Shown: piece by piece, positions 26,096-35,204 of the stretch
Numbering within the stretch: the first letter of the stretch is position 1
Layout: each line of letters begins with the position of its first letter
From: Bacteroidota bacterium
GTDB taxonomy: Bacteria; Bacteroidota; Bacteroidia; B-17B0; Aurantibacillaceae
Reading direction: 5' to 3'
DNA length: 64,000 bases
Assembly (NCBI GenBank): GCA_020403265.1
Contig: JADBXZ010000012.1
Span: 1 to 64,000, forward strand
The notes under the pieces: model-generated
What the model was told of the DNA's origin: nothing
Seen by the model: only the letters and a program-made list of their open reading frames with translations
The model's database searches: none
Position numbers and translations under genes: made by a program

Positions 26096-27193
26096 TTATT
26101 TTAGATACTTGAAATAAACTTTATGAATCAAGGTAATCCATTTTTTTTGGTTAGGAAAATCCTTATAATTTTTAGGGGACATTTTTAAAAAGTGTTCTAA
26201 CTCATCAGAACTAATTTCTAATTTCTTTGCAACATAAAGCTTATACTGCTCAACCCATTCAAGATTGTAAGGCGGAAGACTTAGTTCCTTTAAAGCCTCC
26301 TCACGCTTTAAATAGCCAGCAACAATTAAAGACGAAAAGGTTGCCCTACGATAATCATAATTATATTTAGTTGGCATAACAAAAGACTGCCAAAATGCTG
26401 TAATACCACTTTCGTGATGCTTGGCGCTCGAACATTCGATTCCTATATCTCCTAAAGCTTTAGACGTAACATTTAATGGGTTATAATTCATATGATTTAA
26501 AGGGTATACGAATTTTATGCCCTTATAATATTTATAATACGCCTCTTTAATTACATCAATTATCGGTGTGTTTTTTATAATAGCATTAGAATAGCTTTTA
26601 AAAATGGTTTTATAATAATAGGCGTCTTTTAAAACATGATAGCCCCAAGTTAACGGTAAAATTCCTTCGCTGGCATAATTACCGGCTGAAACGATATACT
26701 TAATGTTATGTTTAGAAGCCAACTTATATAATCCTGCAGAAATTGCTAAATCAGTTGGCATTTCAAGGTCTACAGTAGATGATTTTAAAAAAGCGAGTTG
26801 AATTTGTTTAAATTCACTCCAATCCAAAACAAAAGTTTCAAGATCTAAATTATATGCTGTGGCAACTTTTTTGATGTTTGAAACAGCCAGCTCTGTGTTC
26901 CAACCATTATCTATGTGAACCAACAAGGGTTTTAGACCCCACTCTATACATTTGACAATTAAAAAAGTACTGTCCTTACCTCCGCTTGTTCCTATTAAAC
27001 AATTATATTTTCCAGATTGTGATTTAATTGTTTTCATTAAATCATTTAAGTGTTCTTGTGGATTTTTGCATTGAATACTATCAATTGTGTTCTTCAATTC
27101 TTTGCAGTGATTGCAAACACCGTCATTATCAAATTGAATATCCTCATCTGAAGTATCCATTACACACACCTTGCATATTTGATAATGAGACAT
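26096..27193 (-). CDS. N-acetyl sugar amidotransferase, WbpG-like
   Basis: ATP-dependent amidotransferase of the PP-loop family. Two zinc-ribbon-like pairs (C7xxC10 in ICKVC and C27xxC30 in GVCNHC) precede the PP-loop SGGKDS (70-75). WbpG converts a C3 acetamido group of a UDP-sugar to an acetamidino group in Pseudomonas O-antigen synthesis, with ammonia from HisH2/HisF2. Neither partner is in this window. I prefer the ATG at 27193 (MSHYQICKVC) because family members begin just before the first Cys pair. It lies within the polysaccharide locus. Confidence 0.85.
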   Translation of the reverse strand: MSHYQICKVCVMDTSDEDIQFDNDGVCNHCKELKNTIDSIQCKNPQEHLNDLMKTIKSQSGKYNCLIGTSGGKDSTFLIVKCIEWGLKPLLVHIDNGWNTELAVSNIKKVATAYNLDLETFVLDWSEFKQIQLAFLKSSTVDLEMPTDLAISAGLYKLASKHNIKYIVSAGNYASEGILPLTWGYHVLKDAYYYKTIFKSYSNAIIKNTPIIDVIKEAYYKYYKGIKFVYPLNHMNYNPLNVTSKALGDIGIECSSAKHHESGITAFWQSFVMPTKYNYDYRRATFSSLIVAGYLKREEALKELSLPPYNLEWVEQYKLYVAKKLEISSDELEHFLKMSPKNYKDFPNQKKWITLIHKVYFKYLK

Positions 27194-27274
27194 TAAAATT
27201 GATAACAATATATGCAATAAGTTTTAATTTTTTTTGTTTTATTAAAATTAAACTTTAACCTTGTAGGTGGTTGA

Positions 27275-28627
27275 ATGAGATACCTTTTGAGCATATATGA
27301 TCTAATGTTGCCTCCAATTTATTTTTTGGTTATTTACTTTTTTGCAAAAAATTATGAAAACAAAAAAAAAATTCAATACCCAGAATACTCGTTTTTCACA
27401 ATTGGCTTGGTAATTCGGATGTTAGGGGCAATTGCTTTAGGCTTAATTTACTTTTTTTACTATGATGGAGGCGACACAACTAATTATTTCCAAAGCGCGG
27501 AAGTATATCGGCAATTATTTTTTAAAAACTGGCGCTACTTTTTTGAAGCTGTTTTTGCAGACGAAAATTTCAACAACTGGGGTTTCTTTGATGAAAAAAC
27601 CGGATTTCCTGAGTACAGACATCACGACCAATACGCCTTCTTTATCGTTCGTCTATTAATACCTATTGCTTTTTTATCCTTCGGAAGTTATTTTGTAGCG
27701 GCTTTACTTACCGCTACTGTAACCTATTTTGGAGTATGGAAACTTTACACACTTTTTGTTAATGAATTTCCTGAACCTAAAAAACAATTAGCCTTTGCGA
27801 TCTTATATTTCCCTTCTTGCGTTTTCTGGGGAAGTGGCATCATGAAAGATAGTTTCACTCTCTCAGCTGTTGGTTGGTACACCTATGGCTTTTATCATTT
27901 CCTGATAAAGAAAGAAATTAAATTTAAATTTGCATTACAAATTATAATTAGTTCCTTTATTATTTTATCGGTAAAACCATACATTTTATTAGCGCTATTG
28001 CCCGGTAGTTTAATATGGTTCGGAAATGATGCAGCCGTAAAAATTAAAAATAAGTTCCTCAGAATACTATTTGCACCTATGTTATTGTTCATTAGTGCCG
28101 GATTAGCTTATTTTTTTATAAACCAATTAGGTAAAGGTTTAAATTTATATAGTATTGATAGCGTTTTAGACCGAGCCGCCATTGTTCAAAAAGACATGAA
28201 GGCGGAGTACTATGGTGGTAATACATTTGATATTGGTGATTTTGAACCAACCTTAGCTGGTGTTTTAAAAAAAGCTCCTATCGCTGTCTATTCAGGTTTA
28301 TTCAGGCCCGCCATTTGGGAAGTCCGAAACATTGTTATGTTAATGGCAGGCTTCGAAAACATATTCTTATTAGGTCTTACGTTCTATCTGATATTGAAAT
28401 TTGGGATAGTTAAACTTTTAAGAACAATTACAAAATATCCACTTGTTCTTTTCGCTATTTTGTTTTCAATCTTTTTTGCTTTTTCAGTTGGTTTAACTGT
28501 TGCAAATTATGGATCGTTAGTAAGATTAAGAATTCCGGAACTTCCTTTTTTTGTCGGGGGCTTACTAATACTAAATTACATACATGTTAAGGAAAAAAGT
28601 AATAGCATCTTATATAAAGGTAATTAA
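27275..28627 (+). CDS. Polytopic membrane protein inside the polysaccharide locus
   Basis: Membrane protein of 450 aa with about ten hydrophobic segments, on the opposite strand to all neighbouring glycan genes. After two spans a loop reads YYDGGDTTNYFQSAEVY, with acidic residues placed like the first loop of GT-C enzymes. Further in are FWGSGIMKDS and an arginine-rich SLVRLRIPELPF near the end. It could be a GT-C type transferase, a polymerase-like protein or a polymer modifier. It is not a recognisable Wzx or Wzy. Its stop overlaps the converging GT4 gene by 4 bases. Confidence 0.65.
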   Translation: MRYLLSIYDLMLPPIYFLVIYFFAKNYENKKKIQYPEYSFFTIGLVIRMLGAIALGLIYFFYYDGGDTTNYFQSAEVYRQLFFKNWRYFFEAVFADENFNNWGFFDEKTGFPEYRHHDQYAFFIVRLLIPIAFLSFGSYFVAALLTATVTYFGVWKLYTLFVNEFPEPKKQLAFAILYFPSCVFWGSGIMKDSFTLSAVGWYTYGFYHFLIKKEIKFKFALQIIISSFIILSVKPYILLALLPGSLIWFGNDAAVKIKNKFLRILFAPMLLFISAGLAYFFINQLGKGLNLYSIDSVLDRAAIVQKDMKAEYYGGNTFDIGDFEPTLAGVLKKAPIAVYSGLFRPAIWEVRNIVMLMAGFENIFLLGLTFYLILKFGIVKLLRTITKYPLVLFAILFSIFFAFSVGLTVANYGSLVRLRIPELPFFVGGLLILNYIHVKEKSNSILYKGN

Positions 28628-29727
28628 ATTGAATCCAGGATATTTTCGTATTGATGAATTATTTTATCGATAGAGAATTTTTGCATCACATCCTTGTTTA
28701 ATTGAACTCCAAGTTGACTAAATTTTTCTTTACCCGAATAAAAGTCTGTAACAATTCTAAAAAGTTGCTCCTCATAACCATACTTAGGAATAACAAAACC
28801 ATTTACATGGTGCTTCATGTATTCATCAAAATCTCCAACATCCTCACAAACAATCACCGGTTTTTCGCAAATTGCAGCCTCCTTAATAACATTGCAACTA
28901 GTTTCAGATTCAGATAAATGAATAACCAAATCAGATGCATAAATGTAATCCAAAACATTTGGTTGTCTTCCCAATAATATGACTTTAGATGAAAGAGACT
29001 TCACTTGAATTAGTTTATCTAAATGACTTTTATTAGGGCCATCGCCTAGAATTAACAATCTAATATTCATTCCGGCAGCACACCACTTTTCAAATTCAAT
29101 AATTAATTCCTCAGTTCTCTTACCTTCAATCAATCTGCCAATTGTAATGAAAATTAAAGCTCCTGGATATTGATTCTTTAATTCAATTTTTAGTTGTGAG
29201 TTAATCTTTGGGTAGTCATCAAAATTATAGGCATAGGGTATTTTTACAATTTTATCTTTTGCTACACCTTCACTCAATATCATTTGGTTAACTGTTTTCG
29301 TGCTTGGAACAATAAATTTCTTTCCAAGTCTATTTATGATTCTATCTATTCGTTTGGCCATTTTATTATTACCTAACATTACTATATCTGTATGATGTCG
29401 AGAAATAATAAATTTTGCTTTACAAAAAAACTGAGCAAACACAGATACAAAATTACAAGGATGATTGTGAGAAATAACCAATTCTATGCGATTTGACTTA
29501 ATAAACCTGATAAGATGCAATAACTGTTTAAAATAAAACCAAATCGAGTTTTTTTCCTGAAGTTCATAGCCGTAGGATTTAACACCATACTTTTCCACGT
29601 CTGAGTGAATTTCCCCCTTAGAAGATTGAGTAAGTAATATAACGCTATGTGTTTTAGACAGCTCAACGGCAACACTGGAAACATATATTGCAAAATTTGA
29701 ACTATCGTAATAAACCAGAATATTCAT
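28624..29727 (-). CDS. GT4 family glycosyltransferase
   Basis: GT-B glycosyltransferase of 367 aa. The N-terminal domain contains IELVISHNHPCNFVS and FIISRHHTDIVM, acceptor-side motifs. The C-terminal Glycos_transf_1 domain begins at LIFITIGRLIEGKRTEELI. It has the donor-binding acidic motif of GT4 enzymes in SESETSCNVIKEAAICEKPV (EX7E-like). It is separated from the next gene upstream (29761) by 33 bases. Specificity is unknown. Confidence 0.85.
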   Translation of the reverse strand: MNILVYYDSSNFAIYVSSVAVELSKTHSVILLTQSSKGEIHSDVEKYGVKSYGYELQEKNSIWFYFKQLLHLIRFIKSNRIELVISHNHPCNFVSVFAQFFCKAKFIISRHHTDIVMLGNNKMAKRIDRIINRLGKKFIVPSTKTVNQMILSEGVAKDKIVKIPYAYNFDDYPKINSQLKIELKNQYPGALIFITIGRLIEGKRTEELIIEFEKWCAAGMNIRLLILGDGPNKSHLDKLIQVKSLSSKVILLGRQPNVLDYIYASDLVIHLSESETSCNVIKEAAICEKPVIVCEDVGDFDEYMKHHVNGFVIPKYGYEEQLFRIVTDFYSGKEKFSQLGVQLNKDVMQKFSIDKIIHQYENILDSI

Positions 29728-29760
29728 GAATTACACAAACGAAATTACAGAATTCTTTGA

Positions 29761-30834
29761 TTAAAGAATCTCATCAAAAGTTAATTTATACAATAGTATC
29801 GCTTTTTCTTCGGTCCAATTTTGTGAGCAGAAGATTAACTTCTCAGAAATTATTAGTTTATCTGTTAGCGGCAAATTAAAGTACCAACTTATTTTTTGTG
29901 CGAGTTCATCACTCGACAAACGAATAATCAAGTCATCCTGCACATTTTTAATTATCTCTTTTGTTCCGGTATATTCAGAAATTAAAATCGGCATTCCAAC
30001 ATTCATAGCCTCAATTGTTGACCCCGGAAAAGCATCGCCACGTGATATATGAATAGATAGCGAGCATTTGCTAAGCCAATTTAAATACGACTCCATATTG
30101 GATTGATTCCCGACAAAATGAATGTGGTTTTTATCATCTGCGCCAATTCCATTCAACAAATAATTTTGATCATCAGTATCCCAATCACCTAAAATATAAT
30201 AATTCAAATCGGGCAAGTTCATTCTTGCCTTCACAAAACCTTGTATCATGATATCTAATCCTTTGTAATACATCCTATTAGAACCTGGACCACCGGCAAT
30301 TGTGATTATATTATTTGAATTTAAGTTGACTTTAATTTTCCTAAGCTCATTTAAACGATCTTGAGAAGGACCAGTGTAAACAACTTTTAACCGAGGTTGA
30401 ACACTAGGTGAAATAGCACAAATCAATTCCTGCATTAATAAACCTTCGCAGAGTAAATAGTCGTAATTCTTTAATAACCATAAGTGTGCCTTCTTACTAA
30501 AGTAGCCTAATTTATTTGTGAAAATAAAATAAGGCAATTGGTTACCCATGTGGCTAACTAAAACAACACCCCTTTTGAGTAATCCCAACTTTTTAGCAAT
30601 AACGGGACTAAAATGCAATCCATCTACTAATATTACGTCGTAATCTTTAAATTTTTTATAAAATAAACTATTGTATATCCATGCGAATAGATTAATAAAA
30701 ATTCCATGATTCATATCCTGCCAGCGATATTTAAAATCAACGTACTCAGAATGATTAGCAACAGAACCAGCTAAATTTTTATGCAATTTATGAGCATCAG
30801 GGCGACCATGCAGATATAATATGTTCTTCTTCAA
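29761..30834 (-). CDS. GT4 family glycosyltransferase
   Basis: A 357-residue GT-B glycosyltransferase. Its C-terminal domain contains IITIAGGPGSNRMYYKGLD, the start of the donor domain, and SRGDAFPGSTIEAMNVGMPI, the GT4 E-x7-E-type segment. It starts at TTG, overlapping the stop of the previous gene as TTGA. That is the same geometry as an ATGA overlap, so translation is probably coupled. No membrane span is seen. Confidence 0.83.
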   Translation of the reverse strand: MKKNILYLHGRPDAHKLHKNLAGSVANHSEYVDFKYRWQDMNHGIFINLFAWIYNSLFYKKFKDYDVILVDGLHFSPVIAKKLGLLKRGVVLVSHMGNQLPYFIFTNKLGYFSKKAHLWLLKNYDYLLCEGLLMQELICAISPSVQPRLKVVYTGPSQDRLNELRKIKVNLNSNNIITIAGGPGSNRMYYKGLDIMIQGFVKARMNLPDLNYYILGDWDTDDQNYLLNGIGADDKNHIHFVGNQSNMESYLNWLSKCSLSIHISRGDAFPGSTIEAMNVGMPILISEYTGTKEIIKNVQDDLIIRLSSDELAQKISWYFNLPLTDKLIISEKLIFCSQNWTEEKAILLYKLTFDEIL

Positions 30835-32027
30835 TTACTAGTTAAGCCTGATTCTAATATTTTTTTAATCGAAAGTTCGTAATTATCTTTTGAAAAACCA
30901 TTGATGTTACTTGATACGATTCTCTTATAAGACTGAGGATCTGCTAAAACTTCCATAATGGCCTTTTCAATATCGGCTTCATCTAAAGAGTCTATTAACC
31001 TTACCCTGTTTGATTCTTTTGATACATCAGGTGCCCCACTATTTAAAGAAGCTAGCACGAACAATCCATTTGTAAGAGCCTCTAAAATAACCAAACCGAA
31101 TGATTCCTGCACTGAAGGTAACACTAAAACATCATGTTCTGAATAAACTTTGTTTAATTCTCCTTTGTTAATTGGTTTTACTATTCTTATAAAGTCTAAA
31201 TGATTCCTAAATAAATCTTCAACCTCTTCCTTCATCTCTCCAACGATTGTTAGTGAAAAATTTTTATGCGCTAAGCTCATTTTACTTACTACTTTAATTA
31301 GTCTTGGAATACCTTTCAATACATCAACCCTGCCTACAAACAAAAATTTCACAAAATTTTTATTTTCTAAAGTATTTGAACATTTAGAATACCCTTCACT
31401 GGCAAATAGATTAACTTGCACAAGTTTATTAGGACTAATTCCATTTTTAAGGAATGTATCCTTTGCATAAGTTGACAAAACTACTATCTTATCAGACAAT
31501 TCGTATTCAGATATAATTCTTTGTGAGAGGCGTTTGTGAATTTTATAATACTGATACTTGTTCTTTGCAAACATGTTATACTCAGCATTCATAATTTTGC
31601 TCCATTCTGAAATATGAATTGTGGGAGACTCATTAACTACATAAGCATTTTGCTTTTTGAATTTCTTTATGGTTATTAAACTAACTTGACTCCATGCCCA
31701 AAGTAATTTACTTGAATTTGAAACATTTTTCGAAACCCAGTAATCGTATATGCAATGTGCGAAATAAATATGCAGGTTTGTCTTTTTAAGAAAATTGATT
31801 CTCACAAAAAGGGCCCAAACTACTTTAACCAAAAAAGAATAAAAGTGATTAGTTCCAGTTGAAGTAATTTCTTTTCTAGAATTGTACCTGGTAAAAGTGA
31901 ACTTTGGATAGTATTTAAAAACCTCGAATGGATAGCCGGTTTGCTTTAAAGCATCAACTAATTTCTCTTGGTGATGTCCCGCACCTAACATTATCGTTAC
32001 TTCACAAATTTTATTCAATAAAGCCAT
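30831..32027 (-). CDS. GT4 family glycosyltransferase
   Basis: A 398-residue GT-B protein. The N-terminal part holds ITIMLGAGHHQEKLVDALK and the acceptor domain. The donor domain starts at FVKFLFVGRVDVLKGIPRLI and includes LPSVQESFGLVILEALTNG, a canonical GT4 E-x7-E motif (E at both ends of ESFGLVILE). Its start overlaps the end of the GT2 gene by 13 bases and its stop overlaps the next GT4 gene by 4, so it is in the middle of a tightly packed operon. Confidence 0.88.
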   Translation of the reverse strand: MALLNKICEVTIMLGAGHHQEKLVDALKQTGYPFEVFKYYPKFTFTRYNSRKEITSTGTNHFYSFLVKVVWALFVRINFLKKTNLHIYFAHCIYDYWVSKNVSNSSKLLWAWSQVSLITIKKFKKQNAYVVNESPTIHISEWSKIMNAEYNMFAKNKYQYYKIHKRLSQRIISEYELSDKIVVLSTYAKDTFLKNGISPNKLVQVNLFASEGYSKCSNTLENKNFVKFLFVGRVDVLKGIPRLIKVVSKMSLAHKNFSLTIVGEMKEEVEDLFRNHLDFIRIVKPINKGELNKVYSEHDVLVLPSVQESFGLVILEALTNGLFVLASLNSGAPDVSKESNRVRLIDSLDEADIEKAIMEVLADPQSYKRIVSSNINGFSKDNYELSIKKILESGLTSN

Positions 32028-32941
32028 TTCAAGGTATTTTTTAAAAATACGGCATATAATTTAATTTTAAAAAATGGAGCAAACGGAAAGCATAAGGTTG
32101 CTTTGAATAACAACTTAATTGCTTTAAGTTTTTCACCTTTAATTATTAATGTTATGGCCTCGTTAATTTGGGATGTACATTTGAACCAAATGTAGAATTT
32201 AGCACTGTAAGCTACTTTTATAAAAAATGAACACAAATACTTTGATTTCAAATGTAGTAAATTTTGTTTTAAGAGTTCAACATGTAAACTACTTTTGGCA
32301 CTATCATGTCTCCTAAAATAGGAATAAACAGAATTTACTTGATAAATTGGAATGTTGGCTTGTATTACTCTTAACCAATAATCCAAATCCATTGAGAAAT
32401 GAAGTGAAGTGTCAAAATAACCTATCTCATTCAATACTTCCCTAGTCCAAAAAGTAGAAGGTTGTGGTATTGTATATTTCCAGCACTGTAACAATTCGAA
32501 ACTGCTGTACTTTACTAACTTTAACTCATCATTTAAATCGTTTGGTTGCCATAAAATAGTATTCTTTTCATCAATAACTTTGAACTTCCCGTAAATTAAA
32601 GCTTTTTTATGGGCAATTTCATTATATCTATTAATTATTTTAACGAATGTATCATTTTCATACATATCATCCGAATTGATGTATGCAATTATATCACCAG
32701 TACATATTTTTAAACCTTTATTTATTGCATCAGATTGTCCATTATCCTTTTCAGAAACCCAATAATGAATTTTACTCTCATATTTTCTTATGATTGAAAC
32801 TGTATCATCCATGCTGCCACCGTCAATAATGATATACTCCAGATTAGGGTAATTTTGATTCAAAACAGATAAAATGGTTTGCTCAATAAAGTGACCCTGA
32901 TTAAAACTTGGTGTTATAATTGAAATTTTTGGCAAGTCCAT
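32015..32941 (-). CDS. GT2 family glycosyltransferase
   Basis: GT-A fold glycosyltransferase, 308 aa from the ATG at 32941. An earlier ATG would overlap the upstream epimerase gene by 50 bases and adds a sequence unlike family N-termini. ISIITPSFNQGHFIEQTI and YIIIDGGSMDDTV form the nucleotide-binding half. The metal-binding DxD-type motif is in YINSDDMY. The segment WTREVLNEIGYFDTSLHFSM is the usual acceptor-side motif with an ED-like position replaced by MD. A basic, hydrophobic C-terminal tail may touch the membrane. Confidence 0.9.
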   Translation of the reverse strand: MDLPKISIITPSFNQGHFIEQTILSVLNQNYPNLEYIIIDGGSMDDTVSIIRKYESKIHYWVSEKDNGQSDAINKGLKICTGDIIAYINSDDMYENDTFVKIINRYNEIAHKKALIYGKFKVIDEKNTILWQPNDLNDELKLVKYSSFELLQCWKYTIPQPSTFWTREVLNEIGYFDTSLHFSMDLDYWLRVIQANIPIYQVNSVYSYFRRHDSAKSSLHVELLKQNLLHLKSKYLCSFFIKVAYSAKFYIWFKCTSQINEAITLIIKGEKLKAIKLLFKATLCFPFAPFFKIKLYAVFLKNTLKWLY

Positions 32942-32945
32942 TTTT

Positions 32946-33995
32946 TCATCTTCTTTTTTCCCAGCTTTTACAAATCTGTTCAATTGTATTCTCAAGGGTT
33001 ACTGTAATATCCCACTTAGGGTAATGTTCTTTAATTTTGGTTAGATCGCTATAATAACAAATATGATCTCCTATTCTGTTTTCATCACTATAAATGTATT
33101 TCATTTCTTTTTTAGTAAAGCTTTCGGCTATTTTAAACGCCTCAATAATTGAACAGGTGTTGCCTTTTCCTCCACCTATATTGTATACTTCACCGTATTT
33201 AGGATTCTCAATAAAAAAATGCATAAATCTAGCAACATCAAATGAGTGTATATTATCGCGCACTTGTTTACCTTTGTACCCAAATATTGTGTAGGGTTTT
33301 TGTTCAATATTGCATTTAACCAAGTAGCTTAAAAACCCATGAAGTTCAACACCTGAATGATTAGGCCCTGTTAAACATCCTCCTCTTAAGCAAGCTGTTG
33401 GAATTTTAAAATATCTACCATATTCCTGAACTAGAATATCGGATGATAATTTAGAAGCTCCAAATAAAGAATGCTTAGATTGATCGATTCTAAAACTTTC
33501 ACTTATACCATTTTTAAAATTATCATCATCAAAATCCCATCGCGTATCAAGTTCTTTAAGCTTGATTTCGTTTGGCGCATCACCATAAACTTTATTGGTA
33601 GACATGTGAATAAAAATAGTTTCAGGGCTAAAACGTCTTACGGCTTCTAATAAGTTTAGAGTTCCAACTGCGTTTATATCAAAATCTTCAAATGGAATTA
33701 CTGCAGCTTTATCATGACTTGGTTGCGCAGCAGCATGAATAAGCGCATAAGGTTTTATTTCCTTTATCTTATCTAGTAATTTTACTCTATCTCTAATATC
33801 TAACTCGCAATGCGTGAAATTTTCTAAATTCCTTTGTAATTGACTTTGTTTCCATCTTGTACTCCCTTTCTGTCCAAAAAACTTTTCACGTTGATTATTG
33901 TCAATTCCAATGATTTCAAAATTTAAATTATTAAAGTAAGCACAAACCTCTGAACCAATTAATCCGGAAGATCCCGTAACCAGTATTTTTTTCAT
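32946..33995 (-). CDS. NAD-dependent sugar epimerase/dehydratase (SDR), CDP-paratose 2-epimerase-like
   Basis: Extended short-chain dehydrogenase acting on a nucleotide sugar. The Rossmann motif TGSSGLIGS (7-15), IHAAAQPSH (86-94) and STNKVYGD (132-139) are in place. LRGGCLTGPNHSGVELHGFL (203-222) is characteristic of the CDP-tyvelose/paratose epimerase group. The expected YxxxK motif reads FGASK (178-182), with Phe in place of the catalytic Tyr. At 349 aa it is full length. It probably makes an activated sugar for the surrounding transferases; the product is uncertain. Confidence 0.85.
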   Translation of the reverse strand: MKKILVTGSSGLIGSEVCAYFNNLNFEIIGIDNNQREKFFGQKGSTRWKQSQLQRNLENFTHCELDIRDRVKLLDKIKEIKPYALIHAAAQPSHDKAAVIPFEDFDINAVGTLNLLEAVRRFSPETIFIHMSTNKVYGDAPNEIKLKELDTRWDFDDDNFKNGISESFRIDQSKHSLFGASKLSSDILVQEYGRYFKIPTACLRGGCLTGPNHSGVELHGFLSYLVKCNIEQKPYTIFGYKGKQVRDNIHSFDVARFMHFFIENPKYGEVYNIGGGKGNTCSIIEAFKIAESFTKKEMKYIYSDENRIGDHICYYSDLTKIKEHYPKWDITVTLENTIEQICKSWEKRR

Positions 33996-34017
33996 AATTT
34001 TCTTTTAATCAAACATA

Positions 34018-35199
34018 TTATTTTAAGTGGTCATGAAACGCTCTAAGCCAATGATTTTGCATGATACTACTTGAAGCGTTAGATTCAAAAAAGCGTTTAG
34101 TTTTTGTCCTCATTTTCAATCTATATTCATCATTTTTAATTAATTCAATTTCGTCTCCATTTGTCAAATTATTAATATGTATTCCGATATCCGCCTTCGC
34201 CAAATAATTACTTACAGCTGAATAATTTGGTCCAATAATTATTGGGATTGCACCGGAAGCTAATGCCTCTGATAACTTTGTTGGAATATTAAGCTCGACC
34301 ATATTCCTGTATTTTAAATCAAAACTAAAGGGTAAAACAACTGCATGATATCGGCTAACTGTCTCTAAAATCTCATTTGATTTCAACAAACCTTTATGGT
34401 GCACGTTTGCATGCTTCAAAAAGTCTGGCAATGTATTATTGTATGAATATATATGAAGTTGTAGGTTATATTTTTCTAAAAGCGGAATCAGCATTTTTAA
34501 AGAGTCTATCTGCCACTCTACTAATGAGCCAAAATAAACTATTTTATAAGTCTCTAAATTCAGAATTGGTTGCATATCCATGTATTTATCTGTGCCTCCA
34601 AACAAGACTTCTGACTTAATATTAAATCTACTTGCATAAAATTCCTTCATACTCGGGCTAATACTAAATACCTGTTTAGCATTTTCTAAGTGCAATCTAA
34701 ACCTTTCCTCATATTTATACTTATACTTCCAACCTTTCTTTGTATAACAAAGCAAATGATCATCCATTATCCATGTAACATAATTGGCTTTTGTTTTTTC
34801 AAATATTAAGTTAGAGACGTTTAATGCCAATGGGCCTTGAGGGATAATAAGGTATTTTTTTACTTTCGAATTTGCAATAATGAATTCGGCAACGTCATCA
34901 CAATATTTATCAAACACTATTTGATTTTTGAAGTAAAAATTAAAATTTTCATACAAAAAAGAATTCAATCGATAAAACATATTAGCAAAGTTTAATCCTG
35001 ACGGTATTTTCGGATAGGGAAATAATGTTTGAATTTCAACCGTTTTAGAAAGTAATTCTTCTTCCATGGGATACTCAGTAGAATTAAAATTAAGACTAAA
35101 TAACTTATCAAATTCGATTAGCGTATCCGATAAAACTCTTTTACAAGTTAAACCTCCACCATGAGTGTATGAAATATTAAATTCACTAATTAAGTTCAT
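34018..35199 (-). CDS. Putative GT4-like glycosyltransferase
   Basis: A 393-residue protein with a GT-B outline. There is an N-terminal SYTHGGGLTCKRVLSDTL glycine-rich loop, TWIMDDHLL in mid-protein, and a donor-domain strand YKIVYFGSLVEWQIDSLKML. The C-terminal IPTKLSEALASGAIPIIIG is the GT4 signature that contacts the nucleotide sugar. The overall match to GT4 is weaker than for its neighbours, so the family call is moderate. It sits between the DUF268 gene (5-base gap) and the epimerase (22-base gap). Confidence 0.75.
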   Translation of the reverse strand: MNLISEFNISYTHGGGLTCKRVLSDTLIEFDKLFSLNFNSTEYPMEEELLSKTVEIQTLFPYPKIPSGLNFANMFYRLNSFLYENFNFYFKNQIVFDKYCDDVAEFIIANSKVKKYLIIPQGPLALNVSNLIFEKTKANYVTWIMDDHLLCYTKKGWKYKYKYEERFRLHLENAKQVFSISPSMKEFYASRFNIKSEVLFGGTDKYMDMQPILNLETYKIVYFGSLVEWQIDSLKMLIPLLEKYNLQLHIYSYNNTLPDFLKHANVHHKGLLKSNEILETVSRYHAVVLPFSFDLKYRNMVELNIPTKLSEALASGAIPIIIGPNYSAVSNYLAKADIGIHINNLTNGDEIELIKNDEYRLKMRTKTKRFFESNASSSIMQNHWLRAFHDHLK

Positions 35200-35204
35200 T
35201 GATA

